Source of the DNA: Myxococcales bacterium
GTDB taxonomy: Bacteria; Myxococcota_A; Polyangia; Polyangiales; Polyangiaceae
Length of the DNA: 64,000 nucleotides
Reading direction: 5' to 3'
Assembly (NCBI GenBank): GCA_016706225.1
Contig: JADJKB010000024.1
Location: 434,001 to 498,000 of the forward strand
Part shown: positions 61,301-64,000 of the stretch, piece by piece
Layout: every line of letters begins with the position of its first letter
How positions within the stretch are numbered: position 1 is the first letter of the stretch
Notes under the pieces: generated by a model
The model's input: only the letters and a program-made list of their open reading frames with translations
Told to the model about the DNA's origin: nothing
Database searches by the model: none
Translations under genes and position numbers: made by a program

Positions 61301-61455
61301 CCTGCGCGAAGGTCTTCTTGTACGACCTGTCGCACCTCGCCGACCTGTACCGAGTGGCCTCGCTGGTAGGCCTGGCGTTCTCACTCATCGTGGTCTCGCT
61401 GTCTTATCAGCGCTTCGTTTTCCGCAACCGAGATTGGGGACTGCATGCGACGTGA
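58384..61455 (+). CDS. DUF2339-type large integral membrane protein
   Basis: A 1023-residue protein with an N-terminal span, a short coiled stretch and an Ala/Pro-rich linker (~50-145), then over 20 hydrophobic spans. WIGVRGAAALGAIVLVIAGLYFFRYSIEKG, followed by SHWIAGAGIALLYLSFWAA, are landmarks of DUF2339. The neighbouring DUF3999 gene is its usual companion, which supports the call. The ATG at 58384 opens a membrane-start sequence; the 64 codons open upstream look non-coding. The role is unknown; it is likely an envelope function with the partner. Confidence 0.85.
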   Translation: MESLILLLFTVVVLLFISGPAALVWCFSLKRDNDRLRAELVHLSEHVRSVAMPGTQRAPAADAPASATEDDLAARRESAREALRTIHGAAPPPAADAAAPDVAPAASEVTSASAPPSAATSEVAAASAVAAPSDVASAPPPPPFVPPSPAPGLGAPEPARPGLEQWIGVRGAAALGAIVLVIAGLYFFRYSIEKGLITPALRVALGTLLGTGCLVLSETTLRRRFQPLSHWIAGAGIALLYLSFWAAAALYGLVSVPLASVLMILVTATSCLLAVKRRSVAVALLGLVGGFATPLLLSTGSDRPVALFAYLLVLDVALLSVARHRRWPALALFSLLGTALYQALWIGGRMEADRLGLGIGILLVFAGLFAFATRRRDEEESVVLRLTRLATLLLPFLFALYFGLNAELSQHFLLPGAYLGLIVLGAAWYPAPSEARAVGLGAVAAALGALCAWLATHAPTLATAWEVMGVVSVLAVALLGLAEREAEKGSPLALVWTLGALAATAIWAVASPAIAAWPWLVGFSSLSLLALRLSARQKREGFATVSLAALGAAVGLLTATHAAEPGFTTPPLMLFSVLGLGAGVCAVVLLRSTDRGRRFTAHGAALSIALMLVGYGSTSRELGLRPTELFAGTLVLGLLICIASLRSRTSLWFLSAVLGTALIQTRFAWQLDAAPAALRSSVLGLQVLSVFAFGGWALLLPKELKNTGTTWRTAALIGPAFFFPLRHLYVGLLGDAAIAIVPISLAVFSLLLSLAVSHAGPTESKVRRTARVWLGAATLAFVTAAIPLQLKNEWVTIAWALQGALTLALWRRIDHLGLKYFSLALLGAATLRLIANPAVLEYHARGPVPVFGWLSYTYLVPALAMLGAWWLVRDLEVVRLREAERFIPGRMQPLVARLAVTFAIAIGFVWLNLTIIDLFATGPTLRVALEHRPARDLTLSVAWAVYALALLALGVWRANLGLRALSLALLLVTCAKVFLYDLSHLADLYRVASLVGLAFSLIVVSLSYQRFVFRNRDWGLHAT

Positions 61456-63460
61456 AATTGCGATTTTCTGCGGACTCTTCGCGGTGCTTTCGGCGGGCGT
61501 GGCCCAGGCACAGGGGAGCGAGGAGCTGGTGCGGCTCTTTCCTCGCGAAGCCGTGATCACACCGGCGGCGCCACTCGGCCTCGCGCGTCTCCTCTTGCCC
61601 AGCGACGTGCTCGGAGCGACCGCGTCCGACCTGAGCGACGTGCGCGTCTTCGACGCGGCGGGGCGAGAGGTGCCGTTCTTGATCGATAGCGCGGCGCGAC
61701 CGGTGCTGCCGACCTCGGCGCGTGTCCACGATCAGCGGCTCGAGCCCGTCAACGTCAGTCGTGACAGCCGCGCGCGCCCCGGACTCGCGAACGTTTCTAC
61801 GGAGGTCTACCGCGTGCCGATGCCGCATGCCTTGCCGGCGTCGCAAGCCTACGAGCTCGTGCTCGAGAGCTCACAGCCGGAGTTCGTGCGTACGCTGGTC
61901 GTACGCGATGCCAGCTCGACGTCCGTCACACCGCTCCTTGCCAGCGGCTCCGTGTTTCGCCTCGAGCACCCCCGACGCGAACGGCGAACTCTGGCGCTGC
62001 CGGCGAACCTGCCCGCGAACCTCGAGGTCAGCATCGAGGGAGAGGGGGAGTACCTGTCGCCGACCTTTGCCCTGCGTTCGCGCGAACCCAGGGCACCGGA
62101 GCGCCGGCTCAGCATCGCGCTCGTGGAGATCGCGCGCCAGACCTCCGGAGGACACACGCGCGTCGAGCTGGCGCGTCCCCGGGGAGTGGTGCCGGACCGC
62201 TTGCGGCTCGTCTCTCGCTCCCGGACCTTTCACCGAGCCGTGACCGTTCGCGATGCTGGCCCCGGCGGTGAGGATCGGCTCTTGGGGGAGGGCAGCTTCA
62301 TTCGTGCCGAGAGCGTGCCGGACGCCGGCGACGACGAGATCAGGCTCGACACTGCGCCGCGCAGCGATCGCATCGCGCTGAGCATCGATGACGGCGAGAG
62401 CCCGCCGCTCGAGGAGCTTTCGTTCGAGGCCGTAGTGAGCCAGCCCATGCTGGTATTCGCGGCCGACAAGGGTGTTTTGCTGCGGTTCGGGGGTGGGCGC
62501 GCGGCGCCGAGTGCTTACGACGTGCAGCGCTTCGAGGGCTCCGCGCTCGGGCAGGCGGTGATCGAGCGGGCAGCGACGGAAGCGGTGCTCGGCGACCGCC
62601 GCGACAACCCGCTGTTCGATCCGAAACCTGCGCTCGCCTTCGGGATGCGTCCGGGCCCGAGCGTCGACACGAGTCGGTTCTCACACCGGCGCCGGGTCAT
62701 GGTCGAGTCGGCGCCGGAAGGCCTCACTCGCATCTCGCTCGGACCGGACGAGCTGTCGCGGGCGAACGCAGACCAGACGGATCTGCGCTTCGTCGACGGG
62801 GACGGACGGCAGTGGCCTTACGTCGTCGAGCGTGGTGGCGTCGCGCGGGATGTCGAGCTCGGGATCCGTGCGGTCAGCTCGAATGGAAAATCGCAACTGG
62901 CGCTCGAGCTGCCTCGGTCACCCCTGAGTCTGGATCGGATCGAGCTTGCGAGTCGCACCGAGTACGTCGATCGAGCCGCTGAGCTCGTGGGCACCACCGA
63001 GAGCGGCGAGCGGAGAGTGTTGTTCCGCGGGCGACTCAGCCGGCGACCCGGCGTAACGGGACCGCTCAGCCTCGCGTTCGATGCCGCACGGCTCACCACG
63101 TTGACGCTGGTGATCGACGACGGCAGCGATGCACCGTTCCAGGTGGAGCGCGCCAGCGCGCACGTCACGGCGGCGGACGTCTACCTGGTAGCGCCGGCGG
63201 GGACCTACTCGATGCTGTTCGGCGACTCGGCCAGAGAGCCGGCACGCTACGAGCTGGAGCGAGCTCGCGGGCTGGTGCTCGCCGTTCCCGTGGGCGCGGC
63301 AACCCTGGGTCCCGTCGAGCCGAACCCGCGCTACATCCGGCCGCGTCCACCCGCCCCCGATCTGGTGCTGTGGGCGGCCATCGTGATCGCCGTACTCGTG
63401 CTGGGTGGACTCACGCTGGGTTTGGCCCGGAGGGACGCCCGAGAGGTCGCCCCGGAGTGA
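61445..63460 (+). CDS. DUF3999-type exported protein, partner of DUF2339
   Basis: A 671-residue protein with a signal peptide (FAVLSAGVAQAQG), a long beta-rich outer region (FDAAGREVPFLID; LVLESSQPEFVRTLVVRD; ASRTEYVDRAAELVG) and one C-terminal membrane span (LVLWAAIVIAVLVLGGLTLGLA). The pattern matches DUF3999 proteins, which sit directly downstream of DUF2339 genes in many bacteria. The start overlaps the DUF2339 end by 11 bases, so they are translated together. Confidence 0.85.
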   Translation: MRREIAIFCGLFAVLSAGVAQAQGSEELVRLFPREAVITPAAPLGLARLLLPSDVLGATASDLSDVRVFDAAGREVPFLIDSAARPVLPTSARVHDQRLEPVNVSRDSRARPGLANVSTEVYRVPMPHALPASQAYELVLESSQPEFVRTLVVRDASSTSVTPLLASGSVFRLEHPRRERRTLALPANLPANLEVSIEGEGEYLSPTFALRSREPRAPERRLSIALVEIARQTSGGHTRVELARPRGVVPDRLRLVSRSRTFHRAVTVRDAGPGGEDRLLGEGSFIRAESVPDAGDDEIRLDTAPRSDRIALSIDDGESPPLEELSFEAVVSQPMLVFAADKGVLLRFGGGRAAPSAYDVQRFEGSALGQAVIERAATEAVLGDRRDNPLFDPKPALAFGMRPGPSVDTSRFSHRRRVMVESAPEGLTRISLGPDELSRANADQTDLRFVDGDGRQWPYVVERGGVARDVELGIRAVSSNGKSQLALELPRSPLSLDRIELASRTEYVDRAAELVGTTESGERRVLFRGRLSRRPGVTGPLSLAFDAARLTTLTLVIDDGSDAPFQVERASAHVTAADVYLVAPAGTYSMLFGDSAREPARYELERARGLVLAVPVGAATLGPVEPNPRYIRPRPPAPDLVLWAAIVIAVLVLGGLTLGLARRDAREVAPE

Positions 63461-63651
63461 CCGGCGCGGGCGGCGCCAACCGGCGCCACCCCGGCCAAAC
63501 GGCCTGGCCGCGTCCCCGAGTCTGCAAATTGTCCAAGAAAAAACCGAGACGATTTCCAAGGGTTTCCTCGGAGTGTGCAAAAAAGGCGCATTTCCTGGGT
63601 GCGCCCCGGCGCCTCCCGACTATGGTCCGCGCCCTCCCCGAAAGGCTCTCC

Positions 63652-64000
63652 ATGCCCAAGCTCACTGATCACATCGTATTCAACGACAAGAAGCTCGCAG
63701 CGAAGTACGCGAACAAGAGGATGCCGATGGCCCTCCTGTACGAGGCCTACTTCGATGGAGACATCGACATTCCGGGAGACATCTACGCGTTCTTGGAGAA
63801 CCGCGAGCAGTACGTCACCAACACGCTGACCCAAGATCACTTCAAGTGGGCCTTCACCCACTTCGTGCCGGAAGCGCTGATCCACTCCAAGGAGCAGGAC
63901 AAGCGCATCGTCCGCGAGCACTACGACCGCGGCAACGACTTCTTCGGCTGGTTCCTCGGCGAGCGCATGGTCTACACCTGCGCGTTCTTCGAGAACCGGA
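63652..64000 (+). CDS. Cyclopropane-fatty-acyl-phospholipid synthase-like methyltransferase (runs off right edge)
   Basis: The first ~116 residues of a SAM-dependent methyltransferase; REHYDRGNDFFGWFLGERMVYTCAFF is the early landmark of the cyclopropane-fatty-acid synthase / mycolic-acid cyclopropane synthase family, which modifies unsaturated acyl chains in membrane lipids. AAAGG lies before the ATG at 63652. The 190-base spacer upstream has several GC-rich inverted repeats (for example GGCGCC-AACC-GGCGCC) and an A-run near 63535, but no gene. The C-terminal part is outside the window. Confidence 0.85.
   Translation, partial: MPKLTDHIVFNDKKLAAKYANKRMPMALLYEAYFDGDIDIPGDIYAFLENREQYVTNTLTQDHFKWAFTHFVPEALIHSKEQDKRIVREHYDRGNDFFGWFLGERMVYTCAFFENR

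Noticed and set aside
59851..61335. 494-codon open frame opposite the DUF2339 gene
   Set aside because: Arg/Gln/Glu-rich product typical of an antisense shadow of a membrane protein gene.

Overview
The window is high-GC DNA that looks like a chromosomal segment from a Myxococcota of the Polyangia type (an inference from gene content). The pointers are many secreted lipoproteins with Gly/Ser linkers and Cys-rich repeats, Hanks-type kinases paired with TPR/PEGA proteins, an FHA-containing sigma-54 activator, frequent GTG/TTG starts and 1-11 base gene overlaps. No rRNA, tRNA or CRISPR array was recognised.

Layout. 1-5917 (minus): an operon of four radical-SAM-type genes with 4-base or near-zero junctions; one member has lost its radical SAM cysteines. 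6034-10547: a lectin-tailed Cys-rich lipoprotein, a frameshifted lipoprotein, a SEC-C protein, a membrane protein with an FGE-like lipoprotein, and two tiny membrane ORFs. 10590-18813: two ATP/ADP-translocase-like carriers (one fused to HEAT-type repeats), a cyclic-nucleotide-binding protein, a large lipoprotein and an Omp85-type barrel. 18814-19875: an accessory spot with 13 hexamer repeats, a predicted structured RNA leader, a four-helix-bundle (S23/IVS type) protein, a strong hairpin and a transposase tail. 20043-24914: beta-helix and propeller lipoproteins. 25147-37013: a signalling island with an FHA/sigma-54 activator, two kinase + TPR/PEGA pairs, a LuxR-type regulator, a small lipoprotein and a propeller/Kelch lipoprotein. 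A shared 16-base dyad, TTGGGG-N4-CCCCAR, lies 80-100 bases upstream of three of these genes. 37100-40495: two more surface lipoproteins.

40380-44810: two 236-bp direct repeats (3 mismatches) bracket a block holding an IS91-family transposase remnant, a Cys-rich lipoprotein and a subtilase-like protein. Deleting one repeat unit would rejoin the beta-helix gene directly to the HExxH gene that follows. 44777-54673 is the most unusual locus: a tightly packed, alternately oriented set with an HExxH peptide-hydroxylase-like protein, a tandem DUF350 membrane protein, a Rieske oxygenase, three 2OG-Fe(II)-type oxygenases, a glutathionylspermidine-synthase-like ATP-grasp ligase and three unrecognised proteins, two of them membrane-anchored. 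I read it as a candidate undescribed peptide or amine modification system. 54859-64000 is more ordinary: an ABC-F ATPase, a cytochrome P450, a DUF2339/DUF3999 pair and the start of a cyclopropane-fatty-acid synthase.

Protein families were assigned by reading motifs; no database search was run. Most start codons are inferred from signal peptides, ribosome-binding sites and overlaps.
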